Below, piece after piece: positions 22,995 to 32,645 of a DNA stretch of 64,000 bases. A program made the position numbers and the translations under genes. How positions within the stretch are numbered: position 1 is the stretch's first letter; each line of letters opens with the position of its first letter. The notes beneath the pieces were generated by a model. That model worked only from the letters and a program-made list of their open reading frames with translations. It was not told the origin of the DNA and did not search any database. This stretch comes from JABURQ01 sp029243145 (GTDB lineage: Bacteria; Planctomycetota; Planctomycetia; Planctomycetales; Planctomycetaceae), in contig CBFHYX010000009.1 in the NCBI GenBank assembly GCA_965660145.1, positions 1-64,000 on the forward strand. The letters are read 5' to 3'.

Positions 22995-24242
22995 ATGACC
23001 TTTCCCATTGAATCTGTCCGAGAACATTTCCCGGCCTTACAAAGACAACTCAACGGACGTACTGTCTGCCATTTCGATGGACCTGCTGGAAGTCAAGTTC
23101 CTCAAATGGTCGCCTGTTCAATGAGCGATTATTTGCTGAACACGAATTCCAACCGTTCCGCTCCCTTTGTTGTCAGCCAGGAAAGTGACGAACGAGTTGA
23201 GGCCGGTCACTCTGCCTTAGCGGATTTTCTCGGAACCACCGACACTGGCGAAATTGTATTTGGACAGAATATGACCTCGCTGACGTTTACTCTCAGTCGG
23301 GCAATCTCGCAAACCTGGCAACCTGGTGACGAGATTATTGTTTCGCAACTTGACCACGATGCCAATGTCTCCCCTTGGGTTCAGGCTGCCAAAGACGCCG
23401 GAGTCACCGTTCATCACATCCCCGTTAATCTGGAAGATTGCACACTCGATCAAACCGCCTATCGCGACCTTCTCTCGGAACGAACAAAACTTGTTGCGGT
23501 TGGATACGCTTCGAATGCAACGGGAACCGTCAATCCCGTCAAAAAGATGATTGCTGCCGCACGTGAAGTTGGAGCGATCACATTCATTGATGCCGTCCAC
23601 ATGGCCCCTCACCGTCGAATCAATGTCACCGATCTTGATTGTGATTTTCTTTGCTGTTCCGCCTACAAATTCTTCGGGCCACATATAGGTATCATGTTCG
23701 GAAAACGAAGACTGTTGGAATCATTACCGGTCTACAAGTTACGCCCCAGCCCAAACTCTTTGCCGGGACGTTGGATGTCGGGTACGCAATCACACGAATC
23801 GACTTGTGGAGCCGCTGCCGCGGTCGACTACCTGGCCAATCTGGGAAAAACAATTTCCAGCGAAGCGACCGATCGAACTTCCCAACTTGATGTTGCCATG
23901 CAGGCCATTTCTGAATACGAAACCGAGTTAAGTGAACATTTCCTCGAACGGATGACAAAAATTGATTCTCTAAAACTCTGGGGAATCAACGATCCTAATC
24001 GCTGGGGAGAGCGAGTTCCCACGTTCTCTTTCACGCACGATTCTATCTCCCCACAAGAGATAGCCACACAACTAGGCGAGCGTGGCCTGTTTGCCTGGCC
24101 GGGAAATCATTATGCGTTGCCATTCACGGAAGCTGCAGGACTCGAACCTGAAGGAACCTTACGTGTTGGTTTTCTACACTACAACACGGTGGAAGAAATC
24201 GACCGCCTGGTGGATTCTTTGCAGGATGTTCTGCAACAATAA
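22995..24242 (+). CDS. Cysteine desulfurase-like class V aminotransferase
   Basis: A 415-residue PLP enzyme of fold type I, class V. The PLP-binding lysine is Lys225 in CSAYKFFGPHIG, and IDAVHMAPHR supplies the Asp that contacts the pyridine ring. The HFDGPAGSQVP N-terminus and overall length fit the cysteine desulfurase-like subgroup, whose members are annotated by similarity to SufS but lack firm functional proof. No Fe-S assembly genes lie next to it. The reaction (sulfur transfer or C-S/C-Se lyase) stays open. Confidence 0.87.
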   Translation: MTFPIESVREHFPALQRQLNGRTVCHFDGPAGSQVPQMVACSMSDYLLNTNSNRSAPFVVSQESDERVEAGHSALADFLGTTDTGEIVFGQNMTSLTFTLSRAISQTWQPGDEIIVSQLDHDANVSPWVQAAKDAGVTVHHIPVNLEDCTLDQTAYRDLLSERTKLVAVGYASNATGTVNPVKKMIAAAREVGAITFIDAVHMAPHRRINVTDLDCDFLCCSAYKFFGPHIGIMFGKRRLLESLPVYKLRPSPNSLPGRWMSGTQSHESTCGAAAAVDYLANLGKTISSEATDRTSQLDVAMQAISEYETELSEHFLERMTKIDSLKLWGINDPNRWGERVPTFSFTHDSISPQEIATQLGERGLFAWPGNHYALPFTEAAGLEPEGTLRVGFLHYNTVEEIDRLVDSLQDVLQQ

Positions 24243-24412
24243 GATTCGATGTATCAATCCCCGATGAGAGCTTTTTCGAATAGCAATTCTGAGTTATGAA
24301 CCAACACCCACGACGCAACGGGAAGATTTCAAGCCGACATCTACAAGTGATTCAAACTGAAACCAATCGTCGATCAAAGCGAAACAGGTCTGTCCAACAA
24401 GGATATTCTCTT

Positions 24413-25756
24413 ATGGGTTTTCTGCGTAATCTTTTTTTGGGCCCGAACATTGACCACGAACTTCGCAAATTTTACGGCACGAGTGCCAAAGTTTCCGTCG
24501 CCACTCGCATGATGCCCATGTATCGATTTCCCGATGTGTATCGCGCGGCGAATGCCTTGGATGAAAACTTTGAACTGCTGCATCAGATCACGTCTCGCCA
24601 TGAAGAACCACTCGACTCGATTCTGTCGACTGCGGGAAGCGTCCATTATCGTCGAGGCATCAATGTTGCCCCCTCCAATCCTCGTCAGGTTGGCCACGAA
24701 GAAACAGAATATTTCGCCGAAGAAAGTTTCTGGATCCTCGAGGAACGTCAATCCGGGAACCGACATATCCTGCGTGTTCGTAACGTTTACCAAATGACTT
24801 TCATTGAGGTCGCCTCTCAAACCAATGAGCTGGCTCAAGCCTTTCTCGAAGAAATCATCAAACTTTCGAACGAGCATAGCGTTTACAAAAATAAAGTCTT
24901 CGAAATCCGCTTCGAACCATCGGGGCAAGAATACGGCACCGATCACGAGCAAGCTTTTCAGGTTCACTTTCTTCCTCGACACGAAATCAATCCTGATGAG
25001 ATCATTCTTGAAGACGACGTCCGATCACTGATTGACCGGAATGTGATTGATTTCCATCAGCGACGCGAACAGCTCGTCGCGTTAGGTGTCCCGCGTAAAC
25101 GCGGACTCTTGCTGTATGGTCCTCCCGGAAATGGAAAAACCTATACCTGTAAATACTTGGCTGGTTGTCTCAAAGATGCGACCACTGTTTTTGCGGCAGG
25201 AACGGCACTCGTCCATATTCGGACAATTTTCAATGTTGCTCGTTTATTTCAACCATCAATAATCGTCTTGGAAGATATCGATCTCGTTTACAGTGATCGA
25301 CAAATCAATCCCTACTCACCTCAACTGGGATCGTTGATGGACGAATTAGACGGAGCTGCCGACGCCGATAACTTGATCGTCATGCTGACCACGAACTCAA
25401 TCGAGCGTGTCGAATCTGCGATTAAAGATCGTCCTGGACGGGTGAGCCAATGCATTGAAGTACCCAACCCCGGATCCAAGCTCAGAGAACTCTATCTCAA
25501 GTCTCTCTTGAAAGATTTTCAGGACCAAGAACTGGATTACGAAGAACTGGTCAAATTGACTGACGGGGCCAGCCACGCATTCATCAAAGAATTTGTTTAT
25601 CGTTCGATACAAATTGGCAGCTTGCGTGGCGATGTGGACGGCATGTTTACTCTGAAAAACGAAGATTTCCGCACGTCCCAAAACGAGATGACTCAACAGG
25701 GAGGCAAAGCTGGACGCTCAATTATTGGATTTCAAACCACCCCCAACTCGACATGA
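24413..25756 (+). CDS. AAA-family ATPase
   Basis: A 447-residue protein from ATG 24413 (ACAAGGA leader nine bases upstream; an in-frame ATG at 24296 is less well placed). The N-terminal 190 residues are an unrecognised alpha/beta domain. The AAA core follows: Walker A GPPGNGKT (236-243), Walker B IIVLEDID with Glu287-Asp288, sensor I LTTN, and an arginine-finger region DRPGRV. It resembles the BCS1/FtsH-like classical AAA group without a protease or membrane segment. A remodelling role is likely; the partner is unknown. Confidence 0.85.
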   Translation: MGFLRNLFLGPNIDHELRKFYGTSAKVSVATRMMPMYRFPDVYRAANALDENFELLHQITSRHEEPLDSILSTAGSVHYRRGINVAPSNPRQVGHEETEYFAEESFWILEERQSGNRHILRVRNVYQMTFIEVASQTNELAQAFLEEIIKLSNEHSVYKNKVFEIRFEPSGQEYGTDHEQAFQVHFLPRHEINPDEIILEDDVRSLIDRNVIDFHQRREQLVALGVPRKRGLLLYGPPGNGKTYTCKYLAGCLKDATTVFAAGTALVHIRTIFNVARLFQPSIIVLEDIDLVYSDRQINPYSPQLGSLMDELDGAADADNLIVMLTTNSIERVESAIKDRPGRVSQCIEVPNPGSKLRELYLKSLLKDFQDQELDYEELVKLTDGASHAFIKEFVYRSIQIGSLRGDVDGMFTLKNEDFRTSQNEMTQQGGKAGRSIIGFQTTPNST

Positions 25757-25855
25757 ATTCTTATTTTCTTTAATTTTTACAAAATTATATTCCCCATAAT
25801 GTCTTCAAACTCTTTCACAAGGCTTGAAACATAAACTTTCATTACGAATCTCAAT

Positions 25856-26681
25856 ATGCAATCCGAAAAGGCCGCTAATCTGATCTCTCTGCTTCCCGAC
25901 GATTGGGAACTTCCTCAAGCCATTCGCCGTCGTCTCGGCCAACAAGCGGGACGCCAGCGATGTATGTCAGCAGAAAACCATCTCTTGCTCGTGTTACACG
26001 AACCCCCGACTGGTTCTGAGATTTCGTTTACTGGTCGGTTTTTTTTGGAGGCGACCGGATAACAGTTGGACGTCAAGCACTCTGGGCGACACCATCGATT
26101 CTCTCGATCAACATCTTGATGAGTTCGATGATCTGCTGGATGGCCTGGAAGAAAAAGAACTCATCGCAAGAACGGCGGATGAATATTTCAGCGTGATCGA
26201 AGAGTTAATCCCTTTACATCGTTCTGCCGAAAATCTGTATTTGGCAATCCAGTCAGCACGTGAAAGTCAACCAGAGGACTTTTGGTTGATCGATTGTCGC
26301 GACCAAGCTTACGTAATTTCGCGATCATCAGACCTTTTACTGAATGATTGCAAAGCTGCGATGGAATACGCAATTGCCAAACGAACCGAAGAACAAGCGC
26401 TCTATAGTTTCGAACTCGCCGCTTCCGCAAATCGCATGAACTCTTTGATCGCAATATTTCTGCCACTTGCCACATTGAGTTCAATCTTCGGCATGAATCT
26501 GGAGCATGGATTCGAACACAAATATCAACCTTTTGGCTTTATAGGAGTCATTATCTGTGGACTGGCGTTCGGCCTAGCTTTGAAGTACCTACTACTGAAC
26601 AGGCCAGTCGAAGTCCCCAAAATCGATGCCTTCGACGCTCCCATTCTGAATCGAAAGCCTAACCCGTCAGAAGATCGCTAA
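25856..26681 (+). pseudogene. CorA-like metal transporter, interrupted by a one-base frameshift in a T8 tract
   Basis: Two open frames form one gene. The first (25856-26062) begins MQSEKAANLISLLPDDW and stops just after a run of eight T (26039-26046). If the run had seven T, translation would pass directly into the second frame as GRFFWRRPDNSW..., with no stop until 26681, giving a 274-residue protein. The C-terminal part carries the CorA signature FGMN followed by two membrane helices, so this is a CorA/MIT-type Mg2+/Co2+ transporter relative. The cause could be a true mutation, transcriptional slippage on the T8 tract, or a sequencing error. The sequence alone cannot tell. Confidence 0.85.
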
Positions 26682-26736
26682 GCCGGTTGAACTCGCGATT
26701 ACTGGGCAAGCAACTCAAACTCATTAGCACAAGACC

Positions 26737-28218
26737 TCAGCGCAATACCTGAGCACCGGTTTTGCTTTGTCGACCGGGGGGAGTTCCGTTCGCCGGCAAT
26801 TGCACGGTTCCTTCTTGAGCGTTTGACGATTCCGGTGGAACGAGATGTGCCAGGCGGGGTCGAAAGACAACCAACAGCAGCAACGGTAAATACCAAAGGA
26901 TGTAGACACCACCACGCGACGTGTACCAGAATTGAATCCCGACCACGATGGCAGCCGAGTCGGCGACGAGAGATTCCAACGTCTGCTTTGATCGAAGACA
27001 CATCGCGACAATCATGATGACGAAGCAAACGAACACAGGAATTCGAATCGCGTATTGCTGCGAATTATAAAACCAGAATCCACTTAAACTCTCGGGACCA
27101 AATTTGAGAAGTTCCCAGTCAATAGTTCCCATCAGTTGATTTCTGAATGAAACAACATCGGAACTCGTAATGAACAATGTCGAGATCAGAAGAATTCCCG
27201 TAACTGCCAAAGAACCTGTAAATCGAACTGCCCCACGTTTCCAATAAAACATGATCCAGATCGGCAATAAAAAGATGGGAAAGAAGACAGACCCACACGC
27301 CAAGCCAAGAAGAGCGCCTGCCATTGCCGGTCTTCGATATGCGGCAATCGCCCAGACGATCAACGCCGCCGGAATCACCATGTGCGCTAAGTGAATATCA
27401 AATGCAGTACAGGGTAGAATGAGATACAAGAGAGACATCGCGACACCAAGCTGAATATCTCCAAACTGACGATAACCGACAAAAAGCAGTCCCGAAATCA
27501 CTGCCAAATGGGCAAGAATCGACATAATTCGGACGGCAATCGTTTGTAAATGAAACTTGTCATCACCGGAAACGACTGCATCCGACAAGACACTTGAGAC
27601 ACTCGCCACAGCAGCCGTTGTCGGCCCTGGTAACTCTAACTTCGTTTGTGAATACTCGCCGGCCGTCTTGTCAACTCGATCCAGTAACTGTTGACCACGT
27701 TCGATGGTCGTCATTGTCACATGGGGAGGAGGCTCAGTCGCCGCTTTTGCCATCAGAAATGTAATCGCAGAAACTGCCAGAAATAACATCCCTGATATAT
27801 TCAAATTCTGTTCGAGCCGTGGTCGGCGTTTGAATCGACTGTCGGAGAGCAAACGTATCAAGACGATGATCGAAACAAAAAACAGCCACCAATATCCAAG
27901 ATAGGCCGTATGGAACTGTTGTCCTTCAGGCACATAGCCAGAGACTTCCCCGTGCTTGACGAGTAACAAGCCGGGAGAGATTGCCAAGAGAAGAAATAGG
28001 TCAATGTTGCGCAATGACCATAAACGGTTGAACTTGAAGAACACCGCGATGGTCAGCAACCCGGAGTAATACAGCCAAGTGCTGAGATTACTCTGATACC
28101 CCGTTAATAATTCTTCCATGCATATAGGTCCCATAGAGCCGGTCGTGAGACCGCTCCATGTGAGTGAGCAGGTATGAATCAAATTCTTCGAAACACTCAC
28201 GGCTCCCCAGCCGATCAT
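26737..28218 (-). CDS. Polytopic membrane protein, glycosyltransferase-87-like
   Basis: A 493-residue protein with roughly ten membrane helices (for example FLLLAISPGLLLV, WWLFFVSIIVLIRLL, IVWAIAAYRRPAMAGALLGLACG, YLPLLLLVVF). The DUF2029/GT87 family of polyprenyl-phosphate-mannose-dependent mannosyltransferases has this look. Clear catalytic residues are not evident to me, so I call it a membrane protein with possible glycosyltransferase function. An ATG at 28119 is an alternative start. It converges on the CorA-like gene with 55 bases between the stops. The 340 bases upstream (28219-28558) carry no gene. Confidence 0.72.
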   Translation of the reverse strand: MIGWGAVSVSKNLIHTCSLTWSGLTTGSMGPICMEELLTGYQSNLSTWLYYSGLLTIAVFFKFNRLWSLRNIDLFLLLAISPGLLLVKHGEVSGYVPEGQQFHTAYLGYWWLFFVSIIVLIRLLSDSRFKRRPRLEQNLNISGMLFLAVSAITFLMAKAATEPPPHVTMTTIERGQQLLDRVDKTAGEYSQTKLELPGPTTAAVASVSSVLSDAVVSGDDKFHLQTIAVRIMSILAHLAVISGLLFVGYRQFGDIQLGVAMSLLYLILPCTAFDIHLAHMVIPAALIVWAIAAYRRPAMAGALLGLACGSVFFPIFLLPIWIMFYWKRGAVRFTGSLAVTGILLISTLFITSSDVVSFRNQLMGTIDWELLKFGPESLSGFWFYNSQQYAIRIPVFVCFVIMIVAMCLRSKQTLESLVADSAAIVVGIQFWYTSRGGVYILWYLPLLLLVVFRPRLAHLVPPESSNAQEGTVQLPANGTPPGRQSKTGAQVLR

Positions 28219-28494
28219 CGTCTTTCGAATTTAGGGAGAGAGGAAACTACGCCCGATTCTCTCACCTTCTCTAGTATCAGAGTATCATTGACCTTTAATT
28301 TTTCAATGAATCATTTGCATTCTGCGACGGTTTCTCAGGTCTTGTGAGTCACATCACCGATAGTGATCATCAGATCAAAACAATCTACCCAAATCGTTGT
28401 AATCGTCAGTTGCTGATGAAGATGGGGATCGTCAGCCGTTTCAGACTCAGAGAAAACACACAGCAAGCACCCCTTACTATCATCTATATAAGGA

Positions 28495-28514
28495 CTTAGG
28501 TAAGATTAACTAAG
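28495..28514. promoter_or_regulatory. Imperfect 20-base palindrome upstream of a hypothetical gene
   Basis: CTTAG (28495-28499) and CTAAG (28510-28514) bound a 20-base stretch that matches its own reverse complement at 16 positions. It lies about 45 bases before the ATG at 28559, a plausible place for a repressor or activator site. No regulator is assigned. Confidence 0.25.
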
Positions 28515-28558
28515 AGCTGGGTCACATTCTGAAATCATATGGTTGTGGAGGAATTCTG

Positions 28559-29500
28559 ATGTATGGCGAAGAAATTCTCGTTTCAGCAAGCTCGGAGAAA
28601 TCCACCATTTCCATTGATGACTTTTTCATTTCTCACGACGAAGCACTAAACTCCGACACCGAATATCTCTGGTTTTCGACAAAAGCGACACTCCCAGTCA
28701 TCAATTCAGCACGGCAACAGCTTTCTGAGTCTGACAAAGTTGTTCAGTTTTGTTCCACCGATGTGATCTACCGATTCCTGTTATTGGCACCTTGTGCTGT
28801 ACAAGCTGCGGTCGGGTTTACGGGTGTGACTGCCATTAAAACAGAATCGGTCCGGCAAGCGTTTTCAGACGCTCAACCAAAATCCGGAGTCGAACTTCTC
28901 TCAGCCGTGGCACAACAAATCGTCGCCCAACAAAACAAGGGATGGCGTGTAACCGAACACTCCGAAAGTAGTTTCACTCTAAAATCTCCAATACCAATAT
29001 CTAATTCATCAAGCAGCGGCCAACTTCTTTCAGTCCTGAAAAACCTTCCCGAAAACATGCTCGTTTCTAATTCCTCAGAATCAGTGACCGAAATACTCGC
29101 CGGATTGTTACTGATTCACGATTTTTTGGATGCAAGTCACGAATATTCCCAGTCTATTGAGGGAATGGGTGTTGATAGAAACGGCGATTATTGGCACGGA
29201 ATCATGCATCGACGAGAACCTGACTTTGGGAACGCCAAGTATTGGTTCCGACGTGTGGGAGATCATCCTTGTTTTGTGAAGTTGGCCGAAACCGCTCATC
29301 AACTTGTGGAGCGATACAAAGACAAAGAGCTTCACGAAACCGTGCAAATGCTGACAGCTTCTGGGTGGGATAGCATCGTTGCGGTCGACTTTTTTCAGAA
29401 AGCTCATTCCCCCTCTCAGCAGGGAAGTGAATGGCACGCCTTTGCGGAAGAACTTCAATTGTCTGAAATGCTCATACTGTTAACTCATTGTTGCTCATAG
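28559..29500 (+). CDS. Conserved hypothetical protein
   Basis: A 313-residue soluble protein with a strong GGAGG leader (28547-28551) and no signal peptide or membrane helix. I cannot assign a family. The most conserved-looking block is DYWHGIMHRREPDFGNAKYW followed by FRRVGDHP, at about residues 220-248. It is rich in His, Arg, Asp and aromatic residues, as an active or ligand site would be. The Ser-rich middle (SNSSSSG) looks like a linker between two domains. It precedes the ExbB/ExbD cluster on the same strand with a 136-base gap and is probably a separate unit. Confidence 0.75.
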   Translation: MYGEEILVSASSEKSTISIDDFFISHDEALNSDTEYLWFSTKATLPVINSARQQLSESDKVVQFCSTDVIYRFLLLAPCAVQAAVGFTGVTAIKTESVRQAFSDAQPKSGVELLSAVAQQIVAQQNKGWRVTEHSESSFTLKSPIPISNSSSSGQLLSVLKNLPENMLVSNSSESVTEILAGLLLIHDFLDASHEYSQSIEGMGVDRNGDYWHGIMHRREPDFGNAKYWFRRVGDHPCFVKLAETAHQLVERYKDKELHETVQMLTASGWDSIVAVDFFQKAHSPSQQGSEWHAFAEELQLSEMLILLTHCCS

Positions 29501-29513
29501 AACATCTCTATGA
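29495..29513 (+). terminator. Weak stem-loop at the end of the hypothetical gene
   Basis: TCATAGA (29495-29501) and TCTATGA (29507-29513) form a 7-base stem with a 5-base loop that overlaps the stop codon. The following ACATTTTC is only weakly T-rich. It may stop some transcription before the ExbB/ExbD cluster. Confidence 0.3.
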
Positions 29514-29636
29514 ACATTTTCACCTGAAATCGGAGATGACACTCAAAATCAATTTGACCGATTGGCTCCTGTTACCATAGCATGATAAGTCGCCAGGCCT
29601 ATTGACTATTCGAATCGGGGAATCTCTCCACACTGC

Positions 29637-30554
29637 GTGAATCATTCGCGAATGCCCACTCAACAGCACCCACCTGAAACGCGGATCGCACCGCCAGAAC
29701 TGAAAGTCACCCGTTTCGATCTGGCGACTGCGGGGATCATCGCGGGCACAATTGCACTCGCTGCGTTTCTCATCTGGCTGACCGCTGTCTGGTTAACCAA
29801 CCGTCCTCCCGAACCCGAATCTTTTGTTCCGGTAGAACTGGTCGATCTTGCGGGTGGCCGTGACGACGGCATTCCCGATGAGACCTTAATGGTCGAATCT
29901 CCCGAGGATATCTCGGATGATCCCTCTTTGGCTGAGATCGAGTCCGAAGAAGCCGAAGTGGCTGAAATGCTCGATAACGTTCTTGAACTCGCCGACACCG
30001 CCAACAATCAAGCTCAGGAACAATACGAGACCGACTTGAGAAATGCGGGCAAGATGGGTTCCGCGACGGGAACGGGGCGAAGTCCGCTGGGAGTCGGTGA
30101 AGGAGAAGGTGGCCTTCCACGGGAACAACGCTGGTTTATTACTTTCAAAGAAGGCGCCACTCTGACGGAATACGCCCAACAACTCGAGCACTTCAAAATA
30201 CAACTTGGGGCATTACTTCCCTCTGGAAAACTGGTCTATCTTTCCGATCTCTCAGGGGGTCGCCCTACCACTCGCGAAGTGACAGACGGTTCTCTCGAAA
30301 AACGACTTTACATGACTTGGCAAGGTGGCAACTTACGAGGTGCTGACCAAGGCCTGTTTGAGAAAGCTGGAATTAATGTGACTGGTGGAATCCTGTTTCA
30401 CTTTTACGACCCGGAAACAGAAAACCGCTTAGCAGTGTTGGAACATGAAAAGTCAACACGCGATGTTGATGAAATTCGACGTACCTATTTTGTGGTCCGT
30501 CGTACAGGCTCCGACTACCAATTCACGGTCACTCGAATCATCTATTTTGATTAA
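29637..30554 (+). CDS. TonB/TolA-like membrane-anchored hypothetical protein
   Basis: A 305-residue protein from GTG 29637 (ATG 29652 is an alternative). One membrane helix lies at about 30-53 after a short cytoplasmic tail. It is followed by RPPEPESFVPVELVDL, the proline-rich exit typical of TonB/TolA/GldM-like proteins. Next comes an acidic stretch (about 80-135: EDISDDPSLAEIESEEAE), a Gly-rich linker, and a compact C-terminal domain (about 160-305). That domain does not show a recognisable TonB C-terminal fold. Its position directly before ExbB and two ExbD genes suggests the energy-transducing partner of that motor. This is inference from architecture and context. Confidence 0.65.
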   Translation: MNHSRMPTQQHPPETRIAPPELKVTRFDLATAGIIAGTIALAAFLIWLTAVWLTNRPPEPESFVPVELVDLAGGRDDGIPDETLMVESPEDISDDPSLAEIESEEAEVAEMLDNVLELADTANNQAQEQYETDLRNAGKMGSATGTGRSPLGVGEGEGGLPREQRWFITFKEGATLTEYAQQLEHFKIQLGALLPSGKLVYLSDLSGGRPTTREVTDGSLEKRLYMTWQGGNLRGADQGLFEKAGINVTGGILFHFYDPETENRLAVLEHEKSTRDVDEIRRTYFVVRRTGSDYQFTVTRIIYFD

Positions 30555-30676
30555 CACGTCAGGAATTCAGTTTTTATCAACCAAGAGAAGATCGTCTCGC
30601 AGTATCGTAGAAGTCCTCTAGTTTTTGATGCCAGTCGCTGCATCGCGACATTCATTTTCAAGACAAGCACTTAGAT

Positions 30677-31342
30677 ATGCTGAACTACACCCAAATTCTC
30701 AATATTGCCGGAAACCTGATTTACCTCGTTCTGGGGCTCTCGGCTTTGGCTGGAATGTTTCTGGTCATCCTGTTACTGATTCGAGTGAAACAGAAACGGT
30801 TTTCCAGTTTGGAAGCCGAGCAGGAATTTATTGGTTCAGTTCGAGAGCATCTGACGAACCGAGACCTCGAAGGTCTCGCCACCTACTGTGACCATCCAAC
30901 ATTATGGGACAAAGCGGCTCCACAACTCGTGCTGACAGCCATTGCCGACCCTCAACCGCCTCAACGCATGCGACAAGTTCTTAGTGAAAAATTTGAGCGA
31001 GAAATTTTGGCAGACATCGATTATCGAAGCCAATGGGTTTCCACAATAGTTAAAAGTGCCCCCATGCTGGGACTTTTGGGAACCGTCATCGGAATGATCA
31101 ATGCGTTCGCAAAGATTGCGACTATGAAACAGACAGGCATGGATCCAACAGTTCTGGCGAGCGACATTTCGTTTGCTTTGTTTACTACCGCGATGGGGCT
31201 TTCTGTTGCGATTCCTCTGGTCATGGCGGGAGCCGCGATCAACATTCGAGTTGGTAAACTGCAAGATTCCGTCCAGCAGACTATTGGCGACTTCTTGGCG
31301 ACTTGGGAGTCTCTCTTGAAACAACAGGAGCCCCGTGCATGA
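30677..31342 (+). CDS. MotA/TolQ/ExbB-family proton channel
   Basis: A 221-residue protein with an N-terminal membrane helix (about 13-37), a cytoplasmic helical region, and two further helices carrying the family signature SAPMLGLLGTVIGMINAF and ISFALFTTAMGLSVAIPLVM. These proteins form the pentameric stator of ExbBD/TolQR/MotAB motors and use ion-motive force across the inner membrane. The stop overlaps the start of the ExbD gene (ATGA at 31339), which indicates translational coupling. Confidence 0.92.
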   Translation: MLNYTQILNIAGNLIYLVLGLSALAGMFLVILLLIRVKQKRFSSLEAEQEFIGSVREHLTNRDLEGLATYCDHPTLWDKAAPQLVLTAIADPQPPQRMRQVLSEKFEREILADIDYRSQWVSTIVKSAPMLGLLGTVIGMINAFAKIATMKQTGMDPTVLASDISFALFTTAMGLSVAIPLVMAGAAINIRVGKLQDSVQQTIGDFLATWESLLKQQEPRA

Positions 31343-31806
31343 ACCGTCGCCCTCTCTCATTCGGAGACGCCCTGACAACAGCCACTTGGGGAAAAAAACG
31401 CCGCAAGGAAGCTGCTGGTGAACTCGACATCACCCCCATGATCGATGTCACTTTTTTGTTGCTGATCTTTTTTATGGTCACCTCGACAATGAGCTCTCAA
31501 CAACAGGTCGATGTTCCTCCGGCTCGAAACGGAGTCAACGTCGATCAATCCTCCGCAATCTTAATTGTCATTCATTCTCCACGAGTCTCGGGGGGAGAAC
31601 CCATCATTATCCTGGAAGGTGAAGAACGTCGTCTCACCGACATTGCCGGTTTTATTCGCGAACAAAATGCGGCCGGTAAAACGAACGTGGTCGTTCGAGC
31701 AGGGCGAGAAGTCCCACACGGCTTTGTCCGCCGTGTGATTCAGGAAGCCAATCTCATTGATGAACTCGAATTTTCCTTTGGAGTTGAAGATCAACGCGGT
31801 TCTTAA
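31339..31806 (+). CDS. ExbD/TolR-family protein
   Basis: A 155-residue protein from ATG 31339, overlapping the ExbB stop by ATGA. An upstream in-frame ATG lies deep inside exbB and is not needed. The single membrane helix carries the family motif DITPMIDVTFLLLIFFMV with the proton-relay Asp36. The periplasmic domain (about 55-155) has the expected alpha/beta pattern ending in a short acidic tail. The TPPGKT-like features of other families are absent. It is the partner of the preceding ExbB. Confidence 0.92.
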   Translation: MNRRPLSFGDALTTATWGKKRRKEAAGELDITPMIDVTFLLLIFFMVTSTMSSQQQVDVPPARNGVNVDQSSAILIVIHSPRVSGGEPIIILEGEERRLTDIAGFIREQNAAGKTNVVVRAGREVPHGFVRRVIQEANLIDELEFSFGVEDQRGS

Positions 31807-31821
31807 GTCACGGAATCCTCC

Positions 31822-32586
31822 ATGCCGGTTCAATATTATTGTCAACATTGCCAGAAAAGGTTGAGTATCTCGCGCCAAAAAATTGGCGAGCGGGTTGCCT
31901 GCCCGATTTGCGCTGAATTGACGGAAATCCCCACCGAAGATCAACTCCAACCGCCACCATCAATCGAACCATCTTCCGCCTCTGAAATCGTTTTTGCTGC
32001 CGCGGAAGACTCTCTAGCGACTCCATCAGCTAACGCGGAGGAACTGCCCGCTTCTCCTAAAGCCTTGCTAGTACCCCAGACAACACAAGCCGATGAAGAA
32101 ATCGATCCTTTCTTTGCAATCATGCTGGACTCGCAATCCTCTGAAATAGCAGCTCTTCAATTTCGTCGCGAACGGCAAGAGTCTGACGACCTGGATCTGA
32201 CTCCGATGGTCGATGTCACGTTTCTGCTGCTGATTTTCTTTATGATAACCGCTTCGTTCACGTTAGAAAAAACCATCCCCACACCGGTTCCCGATCCCAA
32301 TGAACAAAGCGCGGCTCAGCCAATACAACCCGAAGATGATCTCCTGGAAAAATCCATCCAGATAGAGATCACCGCCGAAAACACCATCCGACTCGACGAC
32401 AGAGAGCTCGCCGACCCACAGTTGTTACGAGACGAATTAATCACCTCTATGCAACGAGATCAAAAGGCCGAAGCACTTGTCAAAGTCGCCGATGCCGCTC
32501 ATCAGAAAACAGTGGTCTTCGTGTTGGACACTGCCAATGAAGTCGGTATGCAGAAAATACGTTTGGCGTCTGGTCCCGACGATTAA
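31822..32586 (+). CDS. Zinc-ribbon/ExbD fusion protein
   Basis: A 254-residue protein starting 15 bases after the first ExbD. Residues 7-30 hold two CxxC pairs (Cys7, Cys10, Cys27, Cys30), a zinc ribbon that would lie in the cytoplasm. An 80-residue Pro/Ala/Glu-rich linker follows. Then comes a second ExbD module with DLDLTPMVDVTFLLLIFFM (Asp131 as the ion-relay residue) and a periplasmic domain. Ordinary ExbD proteins have only a short N-terminal tail, so the ribbon plus linker is an unusual addition. It may dock the stator to a cytoplasmic partner. Confidence 0.87.
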   Translation: MPVQYYCQHCQKRLSISRQKIGERVACPICAELTEIPTEDQLQPPPSIEPSSASEIVFAAAEDSLATPSANAEELPASPKALLVPQTTQADEEIDPFFAIMLDSQSSEIAALQFRRERQESDDLDLTPMVDVTFLLLIFFMITASFTLEKTIPTPVPDPNEQSAAQPIQPEDDLLEKSIQIEITAENTIRLDDRELADPQLLRDELITSMQRDQKAEALVKVADAAHQKTVVFVLDTANEVGMQKIRLASGPDD

Positions 32587-32645
32587 GTCACATTGATTTT
32601 GATACGATTTACATACTCTTTCGCCTCATCAGATTGATAGCCTCA

